A DNA stretch of 64,000 nucleotides, taken from Planctomycetota bacterium (GTDB lineage: Bacteria; Planctomycetota; SZUA-567; H5-PLA8). Of this stretch, positions 16,689 to 25,697 are shown one piece after another; within the stretch, counting starts at the first letter, position 1; each line of letters opens with the position of its first letter. The position numbers and the translations under genes are program-made. The notes beneath the pieces are model-generated. The model saw nothing but the letters and a program-made list of their open reading frames with translations. It ran no database searches and had not been told where the DNA came from. The stretch covers positions 62,001 to 126,000 of the forward strand of contig JACQFI010000091.1 in assembly GCA_016200135.1 (NCBI GenBank), in the 5' to 3' direction.

Positions 16689-17519
16689 ATGAGCCAGCCG
16701 TCCGTCCTCCTCCTCCGCACCGCGGGCACCAACTGCGACGAAGAGGCAAAGTTCGCCTTCGAGCAGGCCGGCGCGAGCGTGAAAGCCGTGCACGTGCGCG
16801 CGCTGTGCGAAGACCCGAAGGAACTCGACGCCCACCGCATCGTGGTCTTCCCCGGCGGCTTCTCCTACGGCGACGACCTCGGCTCCGGCGTCGTGCTCGC
16901 GAACGAACTCTCGCAGCGTCTGGCCGAACCGTTCGCGCGCTTCATCGAACGCGGCGGCCTAGCGCTGGGCATCTGCAACGGTTTTCAAGTGCTGGTGAAG
17001 ACTGGCATGCTGCCCGGATCGAGTTACCGGGCGTCCGGAATTGGCTCATCTGCACACGCCACTTCTATCCTGAACACTTCGATGCCCGCGACGCTTACTT
17101 TTAACGACTCACAGCGTTTCGAGGACCGTTGGGTGACGCTGCGCGTCGAAAAGAGCGCGTCCCCCTTCCTTGAAGGCAGCGCCGGACGGCTGGTGACGTT
17201 CCCCGTCGCGCACGGCGAGGGCAAGTTCGTGACCCGCAACGATGCGACGCTCAAACGCATCGAAGACAGCGGACAAGTGGCCTTCCGCTACTGTTCGCCG
17301 ACCGGCGCGCTGGCGGGCTACCCCGAGAATCCCAACGGCAGCCCACACGACATCGCGGGCATCACCGACGAGACCGGCCGCGTGCTAGGACTGATGCCGC
17401 ACCCGGAGCGCCACGCACTGCCTTGGCAACACCCGCGCTGGACGCGCCAGGGCCTGAAAGAAGAGGGCGACGGGATGTTCGTCTTCCGGAACGCCGTGAA
17501 CCACGCGAAGAGGAATTAA
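16689..17519 (+). CDS. purQ: FGAM synthase glutaminase subunit PurQ
   Basis: Class I glutamine amidotransferase that supplies ammonia to PurL. TAGTNCDEE (residues 11-19) is the PurQ N-terminal signature, FPGGFSYGDDLGSG (54-67) forms the oxyanion region, GICNGFQ (94-100) carries the nucleophile Cys96, and MPHPERH near the C-terminus carries the catalytic His/Glu. At 276 residues it is longer than the 225-residue Bacillus form and closer to the longer PurQ group found with duplicated-PurS PurL proteins. GGAG ends a few bases before the ATG, and translation may be coupled to the upstream TPR gene. Confidence 0.96.
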   Translation: MSQPSVLLLRTAGTNCDEEAKFAFEQAGASVKAVHVRALCEDPKELDAHRIVVFPGGFSYGDDLGSGVVLANELSQRLAEPFARFIERGGLALGICNGFQVLVKTGMLPGSSYRASGIGSSAHATSILNTSMPATLTFNDSQRFEDRWVTLRVEKSASPFLEGSAGRLVTFPVAHGEGKFVTRNDATLKRIEDSGQVAFRYCSPTGALAGYPENPNGSPHDIAGITDETGRVLGLMPHPERHALPWQHPRWTRQGLKEEGDGMFVFRNAVNHAKRN

Positions 17520-17522
17520 CTG

Positions 17523-17640
17523 CATTTCCGATTTTGGATTTGCGATTTTGGATTTAACAGCCTGTCCCACTACAGTCGAAGTTGAAATCCAAAATCCAAA
17601 ATCCAAAATCCAAAATCGGAAATCGGAAATCGGAAATCTA
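17523..17640. repeat. AT-rich tandem 7-mer arrays in inverted orientation
   Basis: Left arm 17523-17555 reads as two units of GATTTTGGATTT; right arm 17584-17640 is a run of AAATCCA units followed by three AAATCGG units. The right arm is the reverse complement of the left with extra units, so the region can fold into a long A/T-rich hairpin around a unique 28-base centre. It lies directly between purQ and rsmI and could serve as a transcript end or a variable-number repeat. Confidence 0.85.
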
Positions 17641-17647
17641 AAATAGA

Positions 17648-18370
17648 ATGCCTCTCTACCTCGTCGCCACGCCCATTGGAAATCTATCGGATATATCCGA
17701 GCGCGCTAAAGCGGTTCTGTCGTCGGCGCACGTCCTCGCCGCCGAAGACACCCGCTCCGCCCGGCGGCTGCTCTCGGCTCTAAACATCCCGCTCGAGGGC
17801 CGCGACCTGCTGGCCTACGGCGACCATAATGAGAAAGGCATGGCCCCGCACCTGGCGGAGAAGCTGAAGAAAGGGCTCGATGTGGCCGTCCTGAGCGAAG
17901 GCGGCACGCCGCTGGTCAGCGATCCCGGCTACCGGCTCGTGCAGGAGGCCATCGCCGCGGGCGTGGCGGTGGTTCCTGTGCCGGGGCCCTGCGCGGCCGT
18001 GGCGGCGCTCTCGGCCAGCGGCCTGCCGGTGCACGCGTTCCTGTTCCGCGGGTTCCTGCCTAAAAAGCCCGGCGCGCGGCGGCGCATCTTGGAAGCGCTG
18101 AAGGACCGCGAGGAGACGCTCATCTTTTACGAATCCCCGCAGCGGATCGGCAAGGTCTTGCCGGAGTTGGCGGAGATCTTCGGCGCGGACCGGCCCGCCT
18201 GCATCGCGCGCGAGCTGACCAAGATCCACGAGACCTTCCATCGCGGAACTTTAGGTGCGCTCGCACAAACCTTTACCTTGGCGAATGCTCCCAAAGGCGA
18301 ATGCACGGTGCTTATCCAGGGCGCGTCCTCGCGCGAAGATGACGATGAGCCCGACGAACTGGAATCCTGA
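17648..18370 (+). CDS. rsmI: 16S rRNA (cytidine-1402 2'-O) methyltransferase
   Basis: SAM-dependent methyltransferase acting on C1402 of 16S rRNA. The N-terminus LYLVATPIGNLSDISERA and AEDTRSARRLL, then SEGGTPLVSDPGYRLV, VPVPGPCAAVAALSASGLP and FYESPQR are the RsmI blocks in order. The usual SDAGTPLISDPG has become SEGGTPLVSDPG, a mild change. Length (240) is short by about 40 residues compared with E. coli RsmI because the C-terminal domain is reduced to an acidic tail (REDDDEPDELES). No clear ribosome site is seen; the AAATCTAAAATAGA stretch just upstream is A-rich. Confidence 0.93.
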   Translation: MPLYLVATPIGNLSDISERAKAVLSSAHVLAAEDTRSARRLLSALNIPLEGRDLLAYGDHNEKGMAPHLAEKLKKGLDVAVLSEGGTPLVSDPGYRLVQEAIAAGVAVVPVPGPCAAVAALSASGLPVHAFLFRGFLPKKPGARRRILEALKDREETLIFYESPQRIGKVLPELAEIFGADRPACIARELTKIHETFHRGTLGALAQTFTLANAPKGECTVLIQGASSREDDDEPDELES

Positions 18371-18574
18371 AACAAAACCTGCTGGTTAAGCGGCATATAA
18401 GTGGAAGAAATCGAGCAAGGATTAGGCACCTTGTACGATTGACCCAGGGGATACTCTGTTCCGGCCTTGCTCGTGCGGCTGGAGATTGTTATAAGAGTTC
18501 GTCGCATCCAGAGTTAAAGATTGGGAATGGGCCCGGCGAAGAACCGGCAACCTGCTTTGGGAGGAGTCGTCGCC

Positions 18575-19675
18575 ATGCGGAAAATGGGTGGGATACGGTT
18601 CCCGTGGATGTTGCTCCTTGCGATCGCCGCGTCGGCTTGCGGCTTCCGAGCCTTCGCGGTTAGCGATGAGGTTAAGCTGACTAACGGGCAGGTCCAAAAG
18701 GGCGTCGTCACAAAAGATGCGGTCGAAGGCGTGACCCTTCAGGTCGGACAGGGCAACCTTACCTTCGATGCGGTGCAGATCGAGAGCATCGAGTGGGACA
18801 TCCAGAACGTTGAGTGGCAGACCGGCATCCACGACTTCAACGCGGGCGACTACGCGTCCGCCGCGCAGGCGTTTCAATCCATGGCGGGCGACGCGGACAC
18901 CATGCGGACCTTCCGCGAGGTCGCCAAGCCGTACCTGGCATACCTGGTCGGCGAGAGTTTCTACCGCGCGGGCAAGAACCAGGACGCGGTGTCGGCCTTC
19001 GAGACGTTTATGCACGATTACGCGACCTCCCGCTACGTGCCCTTGGCCGTCGGCAGCTTGGTGGACGCCGCGATCCAAGCCAAGAAGTACGACAAAGTCC
19101 CGAAGCTTCTCGAAAAGCTGGAAGCTCTGGGCGGCGAGAACAAGTCCCGGGCGCTGATCTTCGGCGCGGAACTCGACATGGTTCAGAACAACATGGGCGG
19201 CGCGGAATCCAAGTTCAACAGCGCGGCGAGCAGTTCGACGAACAAGGAGACGCAGGGTCTGGCGCGGCTCGGGCTTGCGCGCATCGCCATCGCCAAGAAG
19301 GAGATCGTCAAGGCGCGGCAGGCCGCGGAGCAGGCGCTCTCGTCCAGTTCGTCACGAGCGGTCGCGGGCACCGCGTACCTGATCATCGGCGACGCGCTCT
19401 TCGCGGAGGGCACGGCCGCCAAGCCCGAAGAGGCGAAAGAGAAGCTGCTCGATGCGTCGCTGGCGTATCTCCGCATACCGGTCAGCTATCCCGACAAGCG
19501 CACCGAACCGGAGGCCCTCTTCAAGGCCGGTGAATGCTTCGCGGCGCTCTCCAAACTGCCCGGCCGCCCGGCGGACCACGAGCGCGCGATGAGCATGTAC
19601 AACATGGTCATCCAGAAGTACCCCGTCTCGCGCTGGGCCAAGGATGCGCAGGCGAGCGTCAAGAACCTCCGCTGA
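18575..19675 (+). CDS. Exported TPR protein, lipoprotein-like
   Basis: A 366-residue protein; the start at 18575 has GGGAGGAG about 9 bases upstream. The N-terminus has an Arg/Lys-Met start, hydrophobic core (WMLLLAIAASACGF) and may be a lipoprotein (ASAC) or be cleaved after FAV. Residues about 30-75 form a small beta domain (DEVKLTNGQVQKGVVTKDA) of the type often seen as a SH3-like or Sm-like lid in planctomycete exported proteins. The rest is a chain of TPR-like helical pairs (NAGDYASAAQAFQSM; YLAYLVGESFYRAGKNQDAV; MYNMVIQKYPVSRWAKDAQ). It is followed by a terminator at 19711. Confidence 0.8.
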   Translation: MRKMGGIRFPWMLLLAIAASACGFRAFAVSDEVKLTNGQVQKGVVTKDAVEGVTLQVGQGNLTFDAVQIESIEWDIQNVEWQTGIHDFNAGDYASAAQAFQSMAGDADTMRTFREVAKPYLAYLVGESFYRAGKNQDAVSAFETFMHDYATSRYVPLAVGSLVDAAIQAKKYDKVPKLLEKLEALGGENKSRALIFGAELDMVQNNMGGAESKFNSAASSSTNKETQGLARLGLARIAIAKKEIVKARQAAEQALSSSSSRAVAGTAYLIIGDALFAEGTAAKPEEAKEKLLDASLAYLRIPVSYPDKRTEPEALFKAGECFAALSKLPGRPADHERAMSMYNMVIQKYPVSRWAKDAQASVKNLR

Positions 19676-19710
19676 CCCTGAGCGGCTCCTCCAGAAAAGA
19701 TGAACGGAAC

Positions 19711-19745
19711 ACGCGGGAGGATTTTCTCCCGCGTCTTTGTTTTTG
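19711..19745 (+). terminator. Intrinsic terminator after the TPR gene
   Basis: ACGCGGGAG (19711-19719), loop GATTTT, CTCCCGCGT (19726-19734), then CTTTGTTTTT. A 9-bp perfect stem with T-rich tail 36 bases after the stop codon. Its T tract overlaps the proposed -35 box of proA. Confidence 0.9.
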
Positions 19746-19764
19746 AGCGGCCTCGCGGTAACTT
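19737..19764 (+). promoter_or_regulatory. Sigma70-like promoter of proA, leaderless geometry
   Basis: TTGTTT (19737-19742), 16-bp spacer, TAACTT (19759-19764), then 6 bases to the ATG at 19771. The spacing is identical to that at purL. The -35 lies within the T tract of the preceding terminator. Confidence 0.5.
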
Positions 19765-19770
19765 AACGCC

Positions 19771-21075
<1,305 letters not shown>

Positions 21076-21173
21076 CGGTCCCTCCCTCTTCCTGAAAACG
21101 TACTGAGACGAAATCGGCGCCTTCGGTTAAAATATCGCCCTGCATTCCGAACATGAAGGCACGGGGAGCGTCT

Positions 21174-21623
21174 ATGTCCAAGGCTATCTTCGGTCGTCCC
21201 ACCAACTCCATTGCCCAAGGCGGCGCGCACGTCGGCGTCGACGTCATCACGCTGCTTAAAGGGCAGATCGTGCTCTTCGAGCGCCCCGGACTGCGGCCCG
21301 GCGGGCAGGACCTGGGGGACCTCTGGTTTCCGTGGGACTACCTGGACTACGGCGAGGCCCCCGACGTCGCGGCCAAGCGCGTGCTCAAGATGTGGGGCAA
21401 GGTGGAACCGAAGTCGATGGAACTGGTCGAGGTCTTCTCGATGGTGCCGCCCGGCGAGGACTGGCACCTGGCCTTCCAGTACGTCGCGGAACTGAAGGCG
21501 CCCGCCAAGGCCGGCGCGAACGTGAAGACGGTCAAGGTGATCGAGCCCGCGCAGCTCCCGCGCATGGTCGGCTGGCTGCGCCGCTCGGACATCAAGCGCT
21601 ATCTCTCGCTCGCGAAGACCTAG
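21174..21623 (+). CDS. Degenerate Nudix-like protein
   Basis: A 149-residue cytoplasmic protein, start at 21174 with GGGGAG 5 bases upstream. The fold pattern (VGVDVITLLKGQIVLFERPG, then GDLWFPWDYLDYGEAPDVAA, then VEVFSMV) follows Nudix hydrolases, including the small-residue helix AAKRVLKMWG. However, the three catalytic Glu positions of the Nudix box (R-E-x-x-E-E) are Val70, Met73 and Trp74; only Glu61 remains. It is therefore probably not a pyrophosphohydrolase and may bind a nucleotide or another ligand. The next feature downstream is rnpB on the same strand. Confidence 0.6.
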   Translation: MSKAIFGRPTNSIAQGGAHVGVDVITLLKGQIVLFERPGLRPGGQDLGDLWFPWDYLDYGEAPDVAAKRVLKMWGKVEPKSMELVEVFSMVPPGEDWHLAFQYVAELKAPAKAGANVKTVKVIEPAQLPRMVGWLRRSDIKRYLSLAKT

Positions 21624-21642
21624 CGGCAAAACCATAGATTCT

Positions 21643-21698
21643 ATAGGACATTTAGGACCGATAAGACCTATAGGTCGATGGGTCCTATTTAGTCCTAT
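21643..21698. repeat. Palindromic TAGGAC/GTCCTA repeat
   Basis: Left arm ATAGGACATTTAGGACC (21643-21659) and right arm GGGTCCTATTTAGTCCTAT (21680-21698) are imperfect reverse complements around the perfect 12-base palindrome GACCTATAGGTC (21665-21676). It lies between the Nudix-like gene and rnpB and could end transcription of the former. Confidence 0.8.
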
Positions 21699-21732
21699 CG
21701 GAACAGCATTGTCGAGCATGGTTGCACTTCTA

Positions 21733-21761
21733 TTGCTTACTCTTATTCCCTGAGTTACTCT
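21733..21761 (+). promoter_or_regulatory. Promoter of rnpB
   Basis: TTGCTT (21733-21738), 17-bp spacer, TACTCT (21756-21761). The expected start of transcription, 7-10 bases on, coincides with the 5' end of the RNase P RNA at about 21771. Confidence 0.55.
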
Positions 21762-21770
21762 TTTGGTTGT

Positions 21771-22222
21771 GCGGGGCGCCCGGCAATCGCGGCGGGGTGT
21801 TCTGCCGCGGGCCTGAAGTCTGGACCCGCGGGCGGACCCTCGACGAGGAAAGTCCGGCCTCCACAGGACAGGGCCGTGGGTAACGCCCACCGGGGGATGT
21901 CCCTCCAGGGACCGTACCTCAGGGAAAGTGCCACAGAGAACAGACCGCCTTCCGCAAGGGAGGTAAGGGTGAAACGGTGGGGTAAGAGCCCACCGCCTCC
22001 CGGGTGACCGGGAGGGCACGGTAAACCCGGCCCGGAGCAAGCCCGAATAGGCGGAGAGGCGCGGTTCGCGCCGTTACAATCCGCGGGTAGGGTGCTGAAG
22101 GTTCCCGGCAACGGGCGCCTTAGATAAATGATTGCCCGAGCAAGGTGGGCGGCGCGCACCGGTCCTTTTTGGCGCCCGCCGGCCACCTTGTTCGAACAGA
22201 AGCCGGCTTATGGGCGCCCCGC
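21771..22222 (+). ncRNA. rnpB: RNase P RNA, bacterial type A
   Basis: Catalytic RNA that trims the 5' leader of pre-tRNAs. The 5' end GCGGGGCGCCC (21771-21781) pairs perfectly with the 3' end GGGCGCCCCGC (22212-22222), forming P1. Conserved elements follow in order: GAGGAAAGTCCGG (CR-I region, about 21848), CCACAGAGAACAGACCGCC (21931-21950), GGTGAAACGGTGGGGTAAGAGC (cited in part), GGTAAACCCGGCCCGGAGCAAG region with the universal GAGCAAG-type core, and AGATAAATGATTGCC then GAACAGAAGCCGGCTTAT (CR-V region) at the 3' side. About 452 nucleotides, on the long side for type A because of extended GC-rich helices. No protein gene overlaps it on either strand that I can support. Confidence 0.96.
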
Positions 22223-22253
22223 ACGCTTCCATCGCCGACCCCGAGGATGAAGC

Positions 22254-22886
22254 ATGCCCGAGACACGCAGCTTGTACCGCCCGGTCGGCCTGGGTGAGAT
22301 GGATCTGATCCTGCGGGCGGACTGCCAGGCGTTTCCGCCGCGCCTCCCTGAGCAGCCCATCTTTTATCCCGTGCTCCACGCGAAATACGCCGAGAGCATC
22401 ATCCGGAACTGGAACGTGAACGACCCGTTCGCCGGTTACGCGGGCTTCGTCACGGCCTTCGAGATGCCCAAGGATTTCCTCGCGCGTTACGATGAGAAGA
22501 TCGTCGGCAGCGACGTCGCCCGGGAACTCTGGGTGCCCGCCGCGGAGCTCGCCGAGTTCAATGCAAAGATCGTCGGGCGCATCCGCATGATCAAGGCCTA
22601 CTACGGCGAATCCTTCAAGGGCCTGGAGCCCGCCACGCCGGAGCTCAAGGGCAAGGACCCGCAGCAGCAATTCCTGGCGTTCGAAGAACGCTTGCGCAAG
22701 GGCGCGGATGCATTCGCGGACATGGTCGCGAAAGAGAAGCGTCTGGTCTACCTCCACTATCCTTATTGGTCCCAGGACACCTTCGAGACGCCCCACCTTC
22801 CCGCCGTAACGAAGGACAAAATTCTGGACGCCTTCGCGCACCAGTGGCGGCGGCTCTATCCGGACCTGACCCTTCTCGAGATCTAG
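22254..22886 (+). CDS. Conserved protein, possibly of the 'ADP-ribosylation/crystallin J1'-named family
   Basis: A 210-residue cytoplasmic protein. The first part, SLYRPVGLGEMDLILRA, then AFPPRLPEQPIFYPVLHAKY and the RELWVPAAELAEFNAKIVG block, resembles short proteins often listed as 'ADP-ribosylation/crystallin J1'; that name is inherited from old annotation and does not imply an activity. The C-terminal 80 residues (from KGKDPQQQF) are additional to that pattern. GAGGATGA precedes the ATG. It begins 31 bases after rnpB. The family link comes from memory of the sequence pattern and is modestly secure; the function is unknown. Confidence 0.65.
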   Translation: MPETRSLYRPVGLGEMDLILRADCQAFPPRLPEQPIFYPVLHAKYAESIIRNWNVNDPFAGYAGFVTAFEMPKDFLARYDEKIVGSDVARELWVPAAELAEFNAKIVGRIRMIKAYYGESFKGLEPATPELKGKDPQQQFLAFEERLRKGADAFADMVAKEKRLVYLHYPYWSQDTFETPHLPAVTKDKILDAFAHQWRRLYPDLTLLEI

Positions 22887-22991
22887 CCGCCAGAACCCGG
22901 TTTTCTCCGCGGCGTCAAATCTTGAAGCGCAAAAGGCCGTGTTCGTGTTACCACTATCTCGCCTGCTCAAGCGATCTCCGGAGCCTTCGCC

Positions 22992-23978
22992 ATGACCGCG
23001 TCCCTTCGCGTTCCCGGTTACCACGGCCCGCGCGTGCTGACGGGCCTCACCCTGCACGGCTACGAGGCGGTGATTCTGGAGAACGAGCTCGTCCGGGTGC
23101 TGATCAACGTCGGGCGCGGCACGCACATTCCGGAGTTCACCTACAAGCCGAAGGACCTGGACGTACTCTTCAAGCACCCTCGTCCGCACAAGCATCACGC
23201 GTCCTACATCCCCACGGCCTACGACGAACGGCCCTACTACGACCACCACGCGGGCGGCTGGTTCGAGTGCTTCCCCAACGGCGGGCCTCCGCAGGACCTT
23301 GAAGGCGCGCGCATCGGGTTTCACGGCGAAGTCTGGGGGCAGCCGTTCCGCATCGATGCTGTCGAAGAGAACCCCGAGCGCTGCGCGCTGACGGTGACGG
23401 GCTTCACCCAGCGCACGCCCTTCCAGCTCACCAAGACCTTCAGCCTGCGCGCGAACGACGCGGCGCTACGCATCGACGAGCAGGTGACGAATCTCGGCGA
23501 GCAGGACCTGAAAGTTCTCTGGGGCCAGCATCCGACGCTGGGCGGCCCGCTGCTGGATGAGGGCAGTTTCCTCGAGTGCTCCGCCACGAGTTATTTCTTA
23601 GGCGAGGAAGACCCGCCCGTGCGGCGCAAGTGGCCCGCGCAGGACAACGGCCGCGACCTAAGCCGTACCCTGACCAAGGAAGCGCGCACGAGCCGCTTCT
23701 ACTACCTGACCGATTTTGCCGAAGGCAAGGCGCGCCTGGTCTCGCCGAAGTGGAAGCTGGCGTTCGAGATCGAGTTCGACGCCGCGCGCTTTCCGTACCT
23801 GTGGTTCTTCGAGAACGCCGGTGCGCTCGGCGCGCCGTGGTTCGGCCGCGCGCACATGGCCGCGCTGGAGCCGTTCAGCGGCATGAGCAGCGCGCTGAAG
23901 GAAGGCCACGGCTTGATCAAGATTCCGGCGGGCAAGAGTGTCGAAGCAACGTTTACGGGAAGGTTTGTTGAAGTGTAA
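22992..23978 (+). CDS. Galactose mutarotase-like (aldose 1-epimerase superfamily) protein
   Basis: A 328-residue protein with the beta-sandwich pattern of the aldose 1-epimerase superfamily: ILENELVRVLINVGRGTHIP at the N-terminus, GWFECFPNGG, the His-bearing GARIGFHGEVWG (candidate for the first catalytic His region), LWGQHPTLGGPLL (second His) and WFFENAG / LEPFSG at the C-terminus, where the family has its Glu. It probably interconverts or binds a sugar anomer; the branch resembles the DUF4432-type and related planctomycete proteins more than GalM. GGAG lies 10 bases before the ATG. It converges with a minus-strand gene ending at 23991. Confidence 0.8.
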   Translation: MTASLRVPGYHGPRVLTGLTLHGYEAVILENELVRVLINVGRGTHIPEFTYKPKDLDVLFKHPRPHKHHASYIPTAYDERPYYDHHAGGWFECFPNGGPPQDLEGARIGFHGEVWGQPFRIDAVEENPERCALTVTGFTQRTPFQLTKTFSLRANDAALRIDEQVTNLGEQDLKVLWGQHPTLGGPLLDEGSFLECSATSYFLGEEDPPVRRKWPAQDNGRDLSRTLTKEARTSRFYYLTDFAEGKARLVSPKWKLAFEIEFDAARFPYLWFFENAGALGAPWFGRAHMAALEPFSGMSSALKEGHGLIKIPAGKSVEATFTGRFVEV

Positions 23979-23990
23979 GCTGATTGCGGC

Positions 23991-24545
23991 TTACGAAGCT
24001 TCCTCATCCAGGATCATCGAGATCTCGTCGCAGGCGGCGCAGCGTACGGCCACGCTGATGGTCCCGATGTCGTTCTCGTCGATGGCATCCTCGTAGTAAT
24101 CGAAGCCGATCCCGATCTCGAAGGCATGCCCGCCGCACGAACAGCGATACGGATACGTCTTCGGAACGATTCCCGTTTTTCGGCGCATGCCCCAGTACAA
24201 CGTCTGATCGAAGATGATGAACATCTTCTGGCAGCGGCGGCAGAAGGCCTTGATGACGCCGTCTTCCTCGTTGAGTTCCACCGCGAAGAGGCGGCAGAGC
24301 TGCCGCCGGTCGTCCTTGGGTTCGGTGCCCGCGGGCAGCAGTCCGGAGCTTCCCGCGCGTTCCGCCGCCATCCTCATGCCGGCGGAATCCATGACGCCGC
24401 TGGTGGGACAGGTGCAGTGGACCGAGCGCATGATGCTGACCGAATGCGAGACCGCGGCGCGGATGGCCTTGCCTACGACATCGCTCTCCTCACCGAGATA
24501 CCGGCGCAGGTGCAGCGGGCCTTCAAAAGGCGGTTGCGAAGACAT
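23991..24545 (-). CDS. Unknown protein with Cys-pair zinc-ribbon-like motifs
   Basis: A 184-residue protein I do not recognise. Cys motifs: CTCP in the first third, then CRRC (FCRRCQKMF), CSCGG and, near the C-terminus, CAAC in VRCAACDEIS. The spacing suggests one or two zinc-binding knuckles. The end is acidic. GGGGAT lies 6 bases upstream of the ATG. It lies 80 bases after the zinc-ribbon protein gene at 24626 on the same strand, so they may be co-transcribed. A transcription- or RNA-related role is possible but only by analogy with other small ribbons. Confidence 0.62.
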   Translation of the reverse strand: MSSQPPFEGPLHLRRYLGEESDVVGKAIRAAVSHSVSIMRSVHCTCPTSGVMDSAGMRMAAERAGSSGLLPAGTEPKDDRRQLCRLFAVELNEEDGVIKAFCRRCQKMFIIFDQTLYWGMRRKTGIVPKTYPYRCSCGGHAFEIGIGFDYYEDAIDENDIGTISVAVRCAACDEISMILDEEAS

Positions 24546-24625
24546 GCGTCATCCCCGAAGGGAGCGGACCGTTCACGACCGATGGAGAGTATACGCGCTA
24601 GACGAACTCGACGGAAGGACCTGCA

Positions 24626-25324
24626 TCACTCCGCCGTCAGGATCCGGTCGCAGCTCGGACAGGTGACGAGTTCTTTGGCCAGCAGGACCATGTTGTGGAC
24701 CTGTGGCGGCAGCTTCATGTGGCAAGCCGAACAGAAGCCCTTGTTGACCTTCGCCGTCGCCTGGCCGCGGTTGACCACGATGCGGTCGTAGATCGCCAGT
24801 TCCTTGCCGGGCACGTCTTTCGAGAGCTCCGCGCGCCGCGTCAGAATATCGTTCTGCTTCTTCGTGAGGTCGGCCACGTCTTTGTCCACGCGCTCGCGCT
24901 CGAGCGCGAGCACTTGCTCCACTTCCTCAAGCTTGGTATTCAGGCCGTCGGCTTCCTTCTGCTTTACTTCCGCCTGGGAAAGGAGCGCGAGGGCCTTGTC
25001 CTCGTTCTCGCTGTTCCAGCCGCGCTGCGCTTCCATCTGGCGTTTGACGGCTTCGAATTCTTTGGAGGTGCGGAGGACGTTCAACTGGCTGGCGTAACGC
25101 TTGAGGGCTTCCATCCCGGCCTTCATTTCCAACTCAATACTGTCGGCTTCCATCTTCAGTTTTAGAATATCGGCTTTGCGGCGTTCGATCTGTTCCTTGA
25201 GTAACTTCGGTTCCTCTTCCTTCTCGGCAAGCTCCTTGGGCATGCGCTCCAGGTCCTTGCGGAGCGTCTGGAGGTCGATGTCCAATTCGTTAAGCTTATG
25301 CAGCTTCTTAATGATTTCTTTCAT
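24626..25324 (-). CDS. Coiled-coil zinc-ribbon protein (DUF164, CdsZ type)
   Basis: A 232-residue protein made of a long antiparallel coiled coil (residues about 5-175, heptads rich in Leu/Glu/Lys) and a C-terminal C4 zinc ribbon: GFCSACHMKLPPQ and LVTCPSCDRIL supply the four Cys. This is the zf-RING_7/DUF164 family, found in actinobacteria, PVC bacteria and others and proposed as a secretion or RNase-related adaptor (CT398/CdsZ in Chlamydia binds sigma54 and type III factors). The role here is not known. Upstream on the plus strand is the promoter and leader of cimA, so the two genes diverge. Confidence 0.9.
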   Translation of the reverse strand: MKEIIKKLHKLNELDIDLQTLRKDLERMPKELAEKEEEPKLLKEQIERRKADILKLKMEADSIELEMKAGMEALKRYASQLNVLRTSKEFEAVKRQMEAQRGWNSENEDKALALLSQAEVKQKEADGLNTKLEEVEQVLALERERVDKDVADLTKKQNDILTRRAELSKDVPGKELAIYDRIVVNRGQATAKVNKGFCSACHMKLPPQVHNMVLLAKELVTCPSCDRILTAE

Positions 25325-25431
25325 GGATGCCCGCGTCTCGCTGTGCCCTCAACCTCAGGAAAGCTTTGTATTGGAGTAGAGCGGGCTTGCAATGACAAAT
25401 ACCGGATCGGGCCTTGTGGGCAGAGCCCCGC

Positions 25432-25459
25432 TTGACACCGCCGCCCGCCCGGATACGTT
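25432..25459 (+). promoter_or_regulatory. Sigma70 promoter of cimA
   Basis: TTGACA (25432-25437, perfect consensus), 16-bp spacer, TACGTT (25454-25459). Transcription would begin near 25466, leaving a leader of about 230 bases before cimA. Confidence 0.7.
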
Positions 25460-25498
25460 TAAAAACTCGTTTTTGACGCGTCAGGAGTATCCTTACCC

Positions 25499-25670
25499 AT
25501 GTCCCGCCCTGCCTTCGGAGGTCATCCCGCCCTGCCGCCTGCGACTTCGCGCGGCAGGGTCGCCATTGGGTGAGCCCAGCTCCCATGGGCGCCAGGGCAA
25601 CGTGCCCGGCCACGATCCTCCGAAAATGATGGCCGCTCGACCAACCTGAATCCGACGAAAACGAGCGGTC
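25499..25670 (+). promoter_or_regulatory. Structured leader with small upstream ORF, possible attenuator or riboswitch
   Basis: A closing helix TTCGGAGG (25514-25521) pairs perfectly with CCTCCGAA (25617-25624). Inside it are a 9-bp hairpin CCCTGCCGC (25530-25538)/GCGGCAGGG (25551-25559), a region with GCCCA/TGGGC (25574-25578/25586-25590), and a hairpin GGGCA/TGCCC (25595-25599/25603-25607). After the closing helix a further hairpin pairs GGCCGCTCG (25631-25639) with CGAGCGGTC (25662-25670). A 24-codon ORF (25499-25573) with AGGAG 11 bases upstream overlaps the first two helices, so translation and folding would compete. It is not rich in Ile, Leu or Val codons. I match it to no known riboswitch. 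Confidence 0.5.
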
Positions 25671-25697
25671 GCTGAATCTGAAGAAAGGTCTTGCCTT

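Noticed and set aside
25514..25624. 4.5S (SRP) RNA near ffh
   Set aside because: The folded leader lacks the GGAA tetraloop and the symmetric and asymmetric loops of SRP RNA, and it multibranches instead of forming one long hairpin.
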